A DNA stretch of 64,000 nucleotides from Paralithodes platypus (lineage: Eukaryota > Arthropoda > Malacostraca > Decapoda > Lithodidae): positions 151,921 to 215,920 of the forward strand of contig CM064552.1 in assembly GCA_032716605.1 (NCBI GenBank), given 5' to 3'. The position numbers were made by a program, and so were the translations under genes. This document shows, in pieces, positions 23,101 through 33,884 of the stretch; position 1 is the stretch's first letter, and each line of letters opens with the position of its first letter. The notes beneath the pieces were generated by a model. The model saw only the letters and a list, made by a program, of their open reading frames with translations, was not told the DNA's origin and did no database searches.

Positions 23101-23424
23101 CTATCTATCTATCTATTGCCCGACGCCGTGATCCCCGAAGGGGTGGCCACGAACGAACCGCCCCATGCACCTCTGTCCCCAGTCAGTCGACGTCCCTCCC
23201 CCCAACCAGCACCGCCTTCGTTCATATACTTCCTCACTCCATCCTTCCACCTCTCTTTCGGTCCACCTCTCCCTCTCTGTCCCTCCACCTCACTCTCGTA
23301 CACACTCTTAGTCATTCTCTCGCTTTCCATACGTTCCATATGGCCGAACCATCTCAAGTTGTTCCTTTTCACACTCTCCAGCACATCCACCTCCACACCA
23401 CACCTCCTTCTTACTTCATTAGTG
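23101..23424 (-). pseudogene. RTE-type LINE, 3' fragment
   Basis: Minus-strand frame with NEVRRRCGVEVDVLESVKR, NNLRWFGHMERMESERMTKS and RWKDGVRKYMNEGGAGW, homologous to 8838-9236 but shorter at its 5' side. The TAGA tail is at 23101-23116. A 9-bp target duplication GACAACCTT is at 23092-23100 and 23425-23433. Non-functional. Confidence 0.85.
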
Positions 23425-23582
23425 GACAACCTTAACATGTTATATAATCTATTTTCATTAAACCATTGGCTGCAGCTATGTTTGGCCTATTTAGGGCATA
23501 TTCAGGCACTCCTGAATGATAAATCAAGCATCTGCATTAAATTAACTGTATTCTGCCGAAAGCTAGGCAAAAAATCTTCAAA

Positions 23583-23887
23583 ATGAGACCAGAACGGGCC
23601 TCGTACGTGGTCTGGTTCACCCGCAGCGGTGCCAGTGAAACGCGGGAAACCCGCTATTTGGTAGCACTCGCTCGCTTGGCTACACTGTTGTGAGAGACAG
23701 AGAGAGACCCGCGCGAGACACAGTGTACCTCAGTGAGCCGCTCGTTGCTCTGAGGCACGGAGGTGGGTCCCTCATGCTCCCGCCCACCGACACTCTATTT
23801 TTTACGGTTTTTACAGGCTCTTAAAGCCTGGAAATTGCTGTAACTTGCCAGGACTTTCCAGAACGTCACCCGCAGCGAAAGGGTTAA
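23583..23887. repeat. GC-rich block ending in a TTAA terminus
   Basis: The right end CGTCACCCGCAGCGAAAGGG-TTAA resembles TTAA-family ends. CTTAAAGCCTGGAAATTGC...CCAGAACGTC is shared in degenerate form with 54298-54345. A left TTAA terminus was not identified, so the boundaries are uncertain. Confidence 0.45.
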
Positions 23888-25010
23888 TTTCTCTCCAACA
23901 CCAAACAACCCAATGAAATTAATGAAAGCATGTGATCCGAACCTGGGTTACCACACTGATTTATAAAAACTAACCATTACACCATCAAGAAATTAAAAAT
24001 AAAATAGTGACAACCTTAACATGTACAGTACTCCCTCCTAATATGCTAGTTTATGGGCTGCAAAATGTGTTGCATATTGCAAATTCGCATATTGTCAAGC
24101 TAAGAATTAATGGGAAAAAAGGTATATGGTCAGACACCATTTCCAGGCATGGTGCTCAGAACCCCATTATTGCCTACCGTACACACCCAATTTTAAGAAT
24201 AACTTTTACTGAAAGAAAGATACATTAGAATATTAAATATAACTGTATGAAGAATGCCATTTACCTTAGAGGAATGCTAGATAATCGTAGATTCGGGTGT
24301 AGTAATAATATTCAATATTAAAAATAAGTTCTTGGTCAAGCGGATGCACCAAAAAATATTGTACTGGGAACCAAATATAGAACTTTAACGTAAAGATGGA
24401 CTTTGCATTGTAGCAGTTTTGCATATTTAAAGTTCGCAAATTAGAGGGAAGCACAGTACTGTATATACAATATTTAAACCTATAATTTGACAATAAACAA
24501 GTAAAACTAAGAAACCGTCATAGGGTGACTGGTAGCAACTGAACTGTATAAATTAATTGCTTTATTTAATTAAGCTTTCATCTAGGTTGTGAAACTTCAA
24601 TCTGGCTGTACCATAATTGTCACATAAAAGTCCTATAATGTGCAAAGCAACACCCATTGGCCATGGCGAATTATATAATGTGGCGGAATATTGGATGGCA
24701 CGAATTAGAAGCTCTCAATTACTCATGTTTATCCCCAGAACATATGTTTAGGCTATCCTCAGAACATATCAATTATATAGAAATTGTGAGAAGAGAGTCT
24801 AGCAACAATTAAATGTCTATACAGTATTTCAATGACACTAATAAAAAAGGTCTATTTTAACAGACTACAAAATAGTTCCTTTGATAGATTGCAGAAACTT
24901 GACCTTCCAGATCACAGGATTTTCACTGTACATTATTTTGTAAGTTTTACACCAAAAATTTGGGGTACTAATTTGCTATATTTATAGATGTTTATGATTT
25001 CTTTAGTTTC
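23888..25010. other. AT-rich, no gene recognised
   Basis: The plus-strand frame at 24007-24228 is low in motifs; around it, near-complementary segments (TTGCATATTGCAAATTCGCA at about 24070 and TTTGCATATTTAAAGTTCGC at about 24418) hint at an old fold-back element. A family R fragment starts at about 25011 (CCATAGACATTCATCAAGCTT). Confidence 0.45.
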
Positions 25011-25224
25011 CTCCATAGACATTCATCAAGCTTAAAAAAACACCCAAGACTCACCATCACATTACCGGTATCACAACATCACATTACATAATTCACTTAG
25101 TTCTTTTCAGTAATATTTGAAAAGCCATGTTGGTCACGTAATTTCTAGATTGATGTTGCCCTTTTCATATTTTGTAATTTTTGCCAAAATTTCAAGAGGC
25201 TCCACTACTACGAGAGCACTTTGC

Positions 25225-25709
25225 TTAACCCTCGGGGCCCGGGCAGGTCCTCCTAAGGACGGAGGTCGTATCCGGGCGATCTGGCCGAAAAACGTCTAGG
25301 CCTAGGCTACCGTATTTTTGTTTATTTTAACTGCTAGAAATTTCCCACGCATCTATAAACGTAGTGCGGTTTCCAATCTGTAGACTGGCGTTGAGTAGAG
25401 CTCTAAGTCAACTGGTTCAGTTGTGATGACGATTTCCGTGGAGCGAATTTTTTCGCGATGTTGACAATATCGGAGCTTTTCAGACACTAATTTTGTCTGA
25501 CGTCACAACAATAACATTGATCCGACGTCTCCTTATTGTTTTCGGAGGTGCGGTGACGCAACGATCGGCTTTGTTTACATGCGTCGGACGTACAGCGTTC
25601 AGATGAAGCTGAATAGGCTTTCAAGCTTACAGATTATAACAGGACACCCGGGTTCCTGCCTATCTGCCGCGGTGTCCTTATAAAATGCTACCCGGGCAGG
25701 AAGGGTTAA
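25225..25709. mobile_element. 485-bp TTAA element (family G), copy 1
   Basis: Bounded by TTAA at 25225-25228 and 25706-25709. Ends are CCCTCGGGGCCCGGGCAGG and GCTACCCGGGCAGGAAGGG. An almost identical inverted copy of the same length lies at 48941-49425. GC-rich islands (CGTCGGACGTACAGCG, GGTGCGGTGACGCAACG) contrast with the AT-rich surroundings. No long frame is shared by the two copies. Confidence 0.85.
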
Positions 25710-26640
25710 ACAATATCACATATCACACAACCACATCACACATTGCAGCTAACCGGACAACTCAACCATTAGATCTCAACCAGTACTGTACTGTTAGGTG
25801 AGGTAAGGTAGGACTGAAAGGAGTAAGTACCGGTATCACAATCACTTTGTATCACTATCACTTAAACTTTTGAGCCACACCTTCATTCTGGCAACATTTT
25901 GTGAATATTCTGAACTGGTATACCGGTAATTTGCTTGAGAAACAGGTTAACTAACTCATGTAATGATGTACACCCTATGTGGTGGATTGTGTTCTTTTAT
26001 TTCAAAATTTGATCTTAAGCTTTATTTCTGCAGCGATTTTGAGTTCTTTTGCTTTTATCTTGTGTCATCCCCAGTTTTTGTTTATTTTGCAAGTTTTACA
26101 TTATAATATTTACAACTAGATTGGAGGTACATTACTATAATGTAGGTGACAATTATTATAAAGGTGTACACACTGTACAGTCATGGTCTGGAATATCTGG
26201 ACAATTTACAGAAGCACAAATATTACGATCGTGGCGAACAATACAGTATTGATAAACTGCTAGTCACAATAACCATATTACAAGCATTACTACGCAATGT
26301 ACACTTTCTTCTTAAGGGGGTAGTGCTTGTTTTTTTGTCTATAACTTTCTGATCAAACACCAATAGCAATGCCATATTCTATTTAAATTTTCTTTAACTA
26401 GCTTTGTTTTTCAATTTTCTTAAACTAGCTTTGTTTTTCAATTGTCACTACTAAAATAAAAACTCATAAAATGTTATGCTCTAGGATAACAAAGTTTCCG
26501 AATGACTAGTCTTTATGAATTATGATAAAAACCCAACAAGGTTTAATGTCAGGTTGCTGCAGTGGAGCTATTGAATCATATACCTCAGGGATGCTTGACT
26601 GCCACTTCGTTTTTCTTTGGTTCATCTATTTTAGTATTAT
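25710..26640. other. Mostly repeat-derived, no gene recognised
   Basis: The segment at about 25965-26110 (TGTACACCCTATGTGGTGG...TTGCAAGTTTTACATTATAA) is the complement of the interior of the hAT-like MITE at 45531-45908. A 29-bp duplication (TTTTCTTTAACTAGCTTTG-type) lies at about 26388-26440. Confidence 0.5.
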
Positions 26641-26686
26641 ACAGCAACACCAATATATAATGTCGTCACAGGATCTGAGCTGGGAC

Positions 26687-26695
26687 TATATATAG
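26687..26695 (+). promoter_or_regulatory. TATA-like box upstream of a short frame
   Basis: TATATATAG lies 46 bp before the ATG at 26741, a plausible core-promoter distance if transcription starts near 26718. AT-rich background makes chance occurrence likely. Confidence 0.25.
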
Positions 26696-26740
26696 GGATA
26701 TAGGGTGTTTCCCATGGACTGATCTGTACAGTAGTACACA

Positions 26741-26857
26741 ATGGCCTTCATTCAGCATGCCTGTCGTCTACGATGTCCACTGGAAGACGTGTCAAGCCGT
26801 GGAAGTTGTAGTGAAGATGAGGCCCGAGTTATACGCACCAACCTGGAAAGTAAATAA
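26741..26857 (+). CDS. Possible first coding exon (38 codons), function unknown
   Basis: ATG at 26741 opens a 38-codon frame ending in TAA at 26855. Its composition is unlike the surrounding AT-rich DNA. The peptide is mixed charged/polar (RLRCPLEDVSSRG, CSEDEARVIRTN), unlike the repeat translations nearby. A donor-like GTAAAT at 26850 would cut it before the stop after Glu, leaving phase 1; a second donor-like GTAAGT follows at 26861. A TATA-like box lies upstream. A possible acceptor TTTTCAG precedes 27738, followed in phase by a stop overlapping an AATAAA. Whether this is a real exon is uncertain. Confidence 0.3.
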   Translation: MAFIQHACRLRCPLEDVSSRGSCSEDEARVIRTNLESK

Positions 26858-26864
26858 TTTGTAA

Positions 26865-27780
26865 GTTGCCATTTTTATATGGGGGGAACAAAGATATCAC
26901 TATTCTAATACACTGAAATACATAAAAATGTAGACTTTAATAAGAATAACAATTGAACGTACAGGAGAATACAGTACTAATCTTTGTGCTTTTATTACAC
27001 TCCTACCACTTTTTTTTTTATCAAAGTAATTTATATTTAAGCCTCAACCACATTTATAGAGCTTCATTGATAAGCATCTGCAATGAACTAATACCACACT
27101 TCAAGCTATTCAAAGTACAAAGTTACCGTTATTTGATTCTTGGGATAAATGGGAATCTTGAAAATGTCATCCACACCATTATGTAAGCAAAGTTTCACTT
27201 CAGGCATTGTGAGTGCATGCATCTAAAACTCAATTGAAACATGAAGCACAGCTTTTCTGGAGGACGAGATAACACCTTAACCTAGTCTTTATCTATTGGG
27301 ACTAGTGGGGATTCCTTCTAACAATGAAGACAGATGGCAAGGTTGAAAAATGTCATCCTCCAGAAAACACACGCACATTGAAACTTGGAGTTTTGGATTA
27401 TGCCGTAAGTAGGAAAACCCTTAACCATACGTATTAGATTACCCCTTTCACTACGATTGCCGTACTGGAACGTCTTCGAAATATCCTGAAATTATTTGCT
27501 CATTAGAACCTCTATAGACGAGCGTAAACGATCAGGGGCGTGGCTCCTCCCTAACCAAGCTGCTATCAGCCTGTGTTAGCCTACACATCTTCTCACCAAT
27601 ACAAAGTGCATCTGTGTACTTGGTGGGAAGACAGGCAAATCACGGTCGCCAAAGGTCGCAGAGACCTCTTAGTTAAGGTAGAATAAGAATTGTGCTGTAC
27701 CTAGGTTTAAGAAAAACTCTGTAGATTTTCAGCCTCTGGGCTGCAATAAACAATAAACCGATAATTAGACAAAATATAAA
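26865..27780. other. No clear feature; possible downstream exon and poly(A) signal
   Basis: Mostly unique-looking AT-rich DNA. TAGATTTTCAG just before 27738 and AATAAACAATAAA at about 27745-27757 could be an acceptor and poly(A) signals for the exon at 26741, but this is speculation. A TTAA-type end motif (ACCCCTTTCACTACGATTGCCG) sits near 27443. Confidence 0.3.
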
Positions 27781-27797
27781 GACCAGTTCAAGTTTCT

Positions 27798-28144
27798 GAA
27801 GGGGTGGCCACGAACAAACCGCCCCCATGCACCTCTGTCCCTAGTCAGTCGACGCCCCTCCTTCCAACCAGCACCACCTTCATCCATATACTTCCTCACT
27901 CCATCCTTCCACCTCTCCCTCTCTGTCATTCCACCTCGCTCTCGTACACCCTCTTGGTTATTCTTTCGCTTTCCATACGTTCCATATGGCCTAACCATCT
28001 CAAGTTGTTCCTTTTCACACTTTCCAGCACATCTACCTCCACACCACAAATCCTCCTTACTTCCTCATTCGTCTGTCTATCCCTCCATGTAACTCCGCAC
28101 GCACTTCTCAAGTAACTCATTTCCACCGCTCTCACTCTTGGTCT
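27798..28144 (-). pseudogene. RTE-type LINE, 3' fragment without tail
   Basis: Minus-strand frames include MRAVEMSYLRSACGVTWRD, EVRRICGVEVDVLESVKRNN and LRWLGHMERMESERITKRV, then a frameshift into RWKDGVRKYMDEGGAGW. It lacks the TAGA tail of the other copies. Its 5' edge (CACTCTTGGTCTGA) is exactly the same as that of 8838-9236. Confidence 0.85.
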
Positions 28145-28149
28145 GAGTC

Positions 28150-28605
28150 TTTTATATTGTGCGGTTATGTTCTAGTTTGTTTATATTTTACAAGTTTTAC
28201 ATTATACTGTACTGTACAGTACTGTAATATACATTGTCATACTCTCATTGCCATTACAACAGCACTCCGTTTCTTTTCATCGGACGGTAAATTGAATCCC
28301 TTAGCAGCTAATTTCTCGATACTTAATGGAAAAATATGAAACCACTGTGTCTGCATCGCATTAAGACCAATTGTATATAATTAGCACCATATTTCATTAC
28401 AAAATCTTTAAAATAACTGAAATCTTAATGGGAACTTTGCAATTTACGGTCAGGTGAAATTAAAACTACTATAGTTAGCGTATGGTTTTGCCAGCCAGGA
28501 ATAAGGTAAAACTAGAATAATTACACTTTTAAGGCTTTTCAAGGATATGGGCCTTTAGGGGGCCTTACTTTATTTTATTTATATTTGTTGTTAATTTTAT
28601 TTTTC
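28150..28605 (+). repeat. Repeat module block shared with 33655-33885 and 63590-63745
   Basis: TTTGTTTATATTTTACAAG and CTCATTGCCATTACAACAGC match 33675-33750. The part at about 28265-28420 (CTTAGCAGCTAATTTCTCGA...ATTAGCACCATAT) is the complement of 63590-63745. TTAGCGTATGGTTTTGCC..CAGGAATAAGG matches 33753-33783. A composite or nested repeat. Confidence 0.6.
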
Positions 28606-28810
28606 AGCTTACACCCTAGCTAGACCTTCATTGAGCTTGAAAATACACCCCTAAGACTCCCTTTGAGGTGAATTTTTAGTTTTTCAGTAGAAGAATTTCC
28701 CAGTCAAAGGCTGGTTACTAAATTAAAGGCTCGTTATTGCTTGCCAAGACAAACATTACATCCAAATGGCACAAAAGGTCTTCATATTGAAAATCGCCAA
28801 CACTGAAATG
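28606..28810 (+). repeat. Interspersed repeat family R copy
   Basis: Has CTAGACCTTCATTGAGCTTGA, a degenerate GTCAAAGGCTGG palindrome, GGCTCGTTATTGCTTGCCA and CATCCAAATGGCACAAAAGG. The flank to its left (TTATTTTTCAGCTTACACCC) represents the unoccupied site for the insertion at 33885. Confidence 0.7.
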
Positions 28811-28936
28811 GTTATAGTGACATCTGGCGGGCTAAATTGGTTAAGTCCCTGTTAATAAAACACACCAAGGTCTCACCTGTAGATCCACAAGACGAACACA
28901 TCATCACCACCGAATGTAGCAACAGGGGGCGAGGTG

Positions 28937-28996
28937 CATGGTGGCAATTCATTCATGGCCAACCCTTCGGGGATCATGGTGTCTGCCAATAGATAG
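28937..28996 (+). pseudogene. RTE-type LINE 3'-end scrap
   Basis: GCATGGTGGCAATTCATTCATGGCC, ACCCTTCGGGGATCATGGTG and GCCAATAGATAGA are the plus-strand equivalent of the 3' end seen in complement at 8838-8910. Confidence 0.75.
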
Positions 28997-29114
28997 ACCA
29001 GTTTAAGTTTCTGTAAAAGTTATAACTGTTTAAAACTTTATTACATTGCAAGTGAACTGTGACTGTTTTACACTGAAGCATAAATAGAAACTTTTTGCAT
29101 GATAATATAATGCA

Positions 29115-29375
29115 TACATTGCAATAATAATAATAATAATAATAATAGTTCTTAAAGCTAGCGCATGCTAAGCTAGCTAAGGATAGCTCAATAAGGCCGA
29201 TTAGGCGTATTTCCATTGGGGTCCTGTACTACTACCCCCATCCCTTTGCTCATGAGGGATGGTAACGACTCAGTGCTTGTGAAAAATCTTTAATGCGCCG
29301 AGCGTGGGCGCGAACCCGGGCCTTCTGGGTGGAAGTCCGAGACGCTAGTCACTACACCAAGCGAGCCGCAGTGCT
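29115..29375 (-). mobile_element. SINE family S with tRNA-Gly-like head
   Basis: Read on the minus strand, a head with GCGGCTCGCTTGGTGTAGTG (A box), CTCGGACTTCCACCCAGAAG and CCCGGGTTCGCGCCC (B box) resembles tRNA-Gly with a UCC-like anticodon loop. The anticodon stem is imperfect. The body has ACCCCAATGGAAATACGCC and GGCCTTATTGAGCTATCC, and the tail is (TTA)n (about 29123-29147 in complement). It is a SINE, not a tRNA gene. Confidence 0.8.
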
Positions 29376-29429
29376 ATAATCTCATTGCCATTACATCAGC
29401 GTATAGCGTATAGTTTTGCCTTTATATTG

Positions 29430-30114
29430 TCACGTGGGAGCATCTGCAGATGGATACGAGGGGGTACATGGAGGAAATGGTTACGGAAGGAGAAATCTAG
29501 AAGGCAAATATATATTGGAGTCCTGCGTTGCACTCAACATGGTTGTGTGTAACACAAAGTTCAAGAAAAGACAGAGCCACCTGATCACATATAACTCTGG
29601 GGTCTCCAGTAGCCAGATAGATTACTTCTTGGTTAACAGGAAAGACTGGAAACTAGTTCGAGATGTAAAGGTCATCCCGAGCGAAGAATGTATCCCCCAG
29701 CATAAGCTACTTGTGTGCGACATGAGCTTATACAGAGATCCTAAGCGCAAGAAGGTTTACATACCCAAAAGGAAAGTGTGGCTGCTGAAGGACAAGGAAG
29801 TTAGGGATAGGTTTCATAGTGAACTGGAAGAAATTAATAGAAATAAGGAGGCTAGGCCTAACGATGTAAATAGCCAATGGAACTTTCTTGAGCATAGCCT
29901 TATCGCTGCCACTGACAAAGTCTGTGGGAAAACAAAGGGTCACCCCAGGAATAAGACCTCTTGGTGGTGGAACGATGAGGTAGAACATGCTGTGAAAGAG
30001 AAAAGGAGATGCTTCAAAGCATGGAAGAAAGGAGGCAGCAGGGAGGAATACCAGGCAGCTAAACGAACTGGCAAAAGAGTTATTTACAATGCTAAAAATC
30101 GCATTAAGGACCTG
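29430..30114 (+). pseudogene. RTE-type LINE pol, endonuclease C-terminal part
   Basis: This frame encodes the second half of an apurinic-type (EEP) endonuclease. Visible are HVGASADGYEGVHGGNGYG (the HVG and GYG region), VVCNTKFKKRQSHLITYNSG, SQIDYFLVNRKDW and QHKLLVCDM, the S-x-I-D and H-K motifs that close EEP domains. A basic linker follows. The 5' part, with the metal-binding residues, is missing. The frame is cut at 30114 by a 1.58-kb insertion and resumes at 31702. Joining across one CCTG copy keeps the frame. Confidence 0.88.
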
Positions 30115-31697
30115 GGCCGGTATTTATAAAAGAATTTAAACATTTCCCTAAAAAGTAATTTTAACTGAAAGAAAATCCTTAAAAGTTATTCATAAACCAT
30201 TTAAAAGCAGCTTTTGGTGGAAGCGTTAAGAAAGCTGCCACAACCGCTATTTCGCTACATCTAGCAAGATTACAATTGATGAATAACGTTTAATAGGTAA
30301 GTATAGGCTTCTAATTTCATATACAGTACTAATTACTATAAAACATTAGGGTAATTATGCAATATTTTGTTATTGTGAAATCTATTATATATTGCTAAAT
30401 TGAAAGGGTAATATATTTACCATACCAAAACAATTGCATACTCCCGTGTGGCAGCATCTGAGATAGTTGCCAAATTCGCGAGTTTTCACAATTCGTAAAG
30501 TGGGGTAATTTCGGACATTTTTAGAGTTTGTTTTTTACAATTTCTCCTGACTGTAAACACATTGTAGAGATTTAACTAGGTCAAGTGATGTGTAGTGATA
30601 ATGCGCCGTGCGCCATAATCCAGGAAGCCTCCTAAAATTATCCCCCATAATATCCTTATCCTAAATGATGTCCGAAGTATTCTTGAAAAGTGGAAAACTT
30701 CGGACTTGTATGGTAAAAGCGTTTCCATTATATAATGACAATGGCTAATTACTTATCGCCAAAGTCCGAAGTTATGACCGCAGTCCGAAATCACCCCAGT
30801 TTACAGTAATTTGCGAAAAAATAGGGTGCAAATAGGCTACTTGTTCTCGAATGTTATGAAATAGGCCTATCTTGTGACAATCGAATATTATATCTTAGTC
30901 CTTCTACACTCCTTTAATTTGGTCTATTTGTTAGTGTTCTTCCAACAAGTACAGTATAGGCGTTTGTCAACGAGGACGCTGGAACTGTCGAGGTTGTGGG
31001 CGGAGGAGGAGGACCCATCTAAAAATAGAGAGATCGACCGCGGAAAAAAATGTAGTCGGACATAATTATACAGTATGAATCGAAATGTTTAAAGTAGGTT
31101 GATATAATAGTGGTAGGTTACTTTCTAATAAAGCTTATTCGTTAGAGAACACACAGTGGATCACCTTTGAGTAGTATAATGTGCGGGGTGGTATATGGAT
31201 AGAATCAAGAGTTACCCAACATACTGCATTTGATAATATAGTTAACCTACAATCATGAGTTACTCATACAGTTACATTTTGACCGTTGCCAAATAATGTA
31301 GGGTAGTACACACTTTCATCTCGGGGTTAGGAGCTTTGTTCCTCTAAGTTTCATTCGTGGTTTATATGGTATCTTTCGATAAACTCAGATTCGCTATAGG
31401 CCTATTAATCCAATTAGTCTTTTTAACATGAACATTCCTTGGCAGGGGGTGGCGGATTTGTTATTCAACCATCTTCATCGTCCTCTAAAAGTAACTTTTT
31501 GTTATTCAACCATCTTCATCGTCCTCTAAAAGTAACTTGTAAGCGCTAAAAGTCCCCAGGAGGGGTTTTAGTTTTCGCCGGGTTTAAAAGCTACTTTTAG
31601 CCGCTAAAAGTTTTTTTTACCCAACTTTTATCTTTTAAAAGTGGCCGCCATCTTTAAAAGCTACTTTTAAGCCTAAAAGTGCTTTATAAATACCGCC
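30115..31697. mobile_element. 1.58-kb TIR element inserted in the RTE LINE
   Basis: Inverted ends GGCCGGTATTTATAAAAG and GCTTTATAAATACCGCC, flanked by CCTG on both sides (30111-30114, 31698-31701). Subterminal CTAAAAGT/ACTTTTAG motifs are repeated many times near the right end (31485-31680), including a 41-bp tandem duplication at 31460-31540. An inner fold-back (GTGGGGTAATTTCGGAC at about 30500 and its complement at about 30783) looks like a second, nested MITE. It encodes no transposase. Superfamily not assigned. Confidence 0.75.
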
Positions 31698-31701
31698 CCT
31701 G

Positions 31702-33604
31702 GTCCTCGAACAAGTGTGTATCACTGACAATCCCAATGGGATCTTCAACCTAGCTAGGCGAGTAAAAAATTACAGTAGGGATATTATAGGTGAACAGTGT
31801 GTTAAGAAACGATAATGGGAAGATTGTGTAAGCAGAAAATGAAATCAGAGAAGCATGGAAGGTACTATGAACGATTGCTAAATGTAGAGTTTGAATGGCA
31901 TAAGGAACAGCTTAGTATCGAAAAACCAATATCTGGGTCCCCTCATTTGATAGCACCAGCTGTAGTGAGCGACGCAATCAATAAAATGAAGGACGGTAAA
32001 GCTCCAGGTTGCTCCGACATTGTCGCTGAGATGATAAAAGCCTCAGGGGAGATTGGTGTAAACTTAGTCACAGAGTTGATAAACACCATTATTAAAGATG
32101 AGAAAATCCCAGAGGATTGGCTCAAAAGTGTAATAGTAAATAATTATATACAAAGGAAAAGGGGATGCACTAGATAGAGGAAATTATAGGGGCCTGAAAA
32201 TGCTTGACCAAATCATGAAGATCTGTGAGAGAGTCCTTGAGGGTTTGATCAGGCAAAGCATCTCCATTGATGATATGCAGTTTGGTTTTATGCCAGGACG
32301 TGGTACAACCGATGCTATCTTCATAGTCAGGCAGATACAGGAATGAGACTTACTAAAAGGCAGGGATCTTTACTTTGTGTTTATAGACCTGGAGAAGGCC
32401 TTTGATAGGGTGCCTAGAGATGTTGTGCAGTGGGCTATGAGGACACTTGGTGTGGAAGAGTGGCTAGTGCGTGTGATAATGAAGATGTATGAGGATTCGC
32501 GAAGTGCGGTGAGGGTGAAGGGTGTACTGAGTGATGAGTTCGCAGTCCATGTTGGAGTCCATCAGGGTTCAGTGTTAAGCCCCCTCCTCTTTATTATGGT
32601 CTTGGAGGCGCTGTCTTTTAGTTTTTAGAGGCGGACTCCCATTGAAACTGTTTTATGCAGACGATTTAGTCCTAATAGCTTGCAGGATGCTGAGGCCAAA
32701 TTCAGAGTGGAGAGAGGGCATGGTGAGCAAGGGTTTAAGAGTCAATATTAACAAAACCAAGGTTATGCATTGTAGATTGAAACAAGGCAATGTGGAAAAG
32801 AGTGGTGCATACCCATGTGCAGTGTGTGGAAAGGGAGTGGGCATTAACTCAATTCAATGTAGCATCTGTCGATGTTGGGTACACCATGGGAGTAAGCGCT
32901 GTTGTAGAATAAAGGGGCCCCTGCCGAAGGATAAGTCAGAAATAGAGAAATTTGAGTGCGTAGTGTGCAAAGGCGAGCTTGTGTTAAGTGATGATCCTTT
33001 GGCTGTGAATTTTGGAAATGAGTCTTTGGAGCTGGTGAACAAGTTTTGTTACCTAGGAGATACCATCTCTGCCGGTGGTGGGGCCGAGGCTGCCACTGTT
33101 GCTAGAATTAGGTGTGGCTGGGGGAAGTTCAGAGAATTTATGCCAATCCTGACCATGAAAAGAATGCCTCTCCCCCTGAAGGGAAAGGTGTATGCCTCAT
33201 GTGTTAGAAGTGCAATGACGTATGCCTCAGAAACATGGGCCGTTAAAGTAGAGGATGTCAACAGAATGGAGCGTAATGAGATGAGAATGGTGTGTTGTTT
33301 GAGTGGGGCCAGGCTACAGGATAGAATAACAAATGTTGAGCTGAGAAGACGTTTAGGTATAAAGAGTATTAGCGAGGTGAAGCGTACAAGTAGACTGGGA
33401 TGGTATGGACATGTGGAGAGAATGGATGAACAAAATTGGGTGAAAAAATGCAGGTCTGTGATTGTGGAGGGAGCTGCACCAAGGGGTGGACCGAGGAAGA
33501 CCTGGGATCGGACTATACGCGCCGATCTCAAATCCAAGAACTTGACAAGTGAAGCAGCCCCTAACAGGGTTGCCTGGAACACCGCCATTAGGACAAGAGA
33601 CTGA
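31702..33604 (+). pseudogene. RTE-type LINE pol, reverse transcriptase to C-terminus
   Basis: Continuation of the 29430 element. In order: linker (DNPNGIFNLARRVKNYSRD); a frameshift near 31800; RT fingers (APGCSDIVAEMIKASG); a frameshift near 32150; QFGFMPGRGTTDA; an in-frame stop at about 32344; motif A VFIDLEKAFDRVPRDVV; motif B HVGVHQGSVLSPLLF; a frameshift near 32625; motif C LFYADDLVLIA. A Cys-rich finger of form C-x2-C-x(9-12)-C-x2-C-x4-H...C-x2-C follows (about 32810-32985). The tail contains NKFCYLGDTISAGGG and TSRLGWYGHVERM, with a stop at 33602. A short ATGT repeat tail is at 33643-33657. Dead copy. Confidence 0.92.
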
Positions 33605-33654
33605 AACTGCACTTATGTGTGGAACACTCAGTCTTAAAATTTTATGTATGTATG

Positions 33655-33884
33655 TATTGTGCACTTCCCGTTTTGGTTTGTTTATATTTTGCAAGTTTTA
33701 CATGATAATTACATTGCAGTACTGTACTCTCATTGCCATTACAACAGCTACTTAGCGTATGCTTTTATCAGGCAGGAATAAGGGTAAAGTAAAATAATTA
33801 CACTGATAGGGTTTGTCAAGGATACGGGCCTTCAGGAGGGCCTACTTTATTATATTTATTTATTCTATGTTACGTTATTATTTT
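33655..33884 (+). repeat. Repeat module block matching 28150-28600
   Basis: GGTTTGTTTATATTTTGCAAG, CATTGCCATTACAACAGC, TTAGCGTATGC and GGATACGGGCCTTCAGGAGG match the block left of the family R copy at 28606. The block continues, after the insertion at 33885-34204, into family R at 34205. Confidence 0.7.

Noticed and set aside
28870..28985. Minus-strand frame ending VATFGGDDVFVLWIYR with a GTGAGA donor, WD40-like
   Set aside because: The upstream half is antisense RTE 3' end, as in the other RTE copies, and the WD40 resemblance is too short. Chance or exonised repeat at best.
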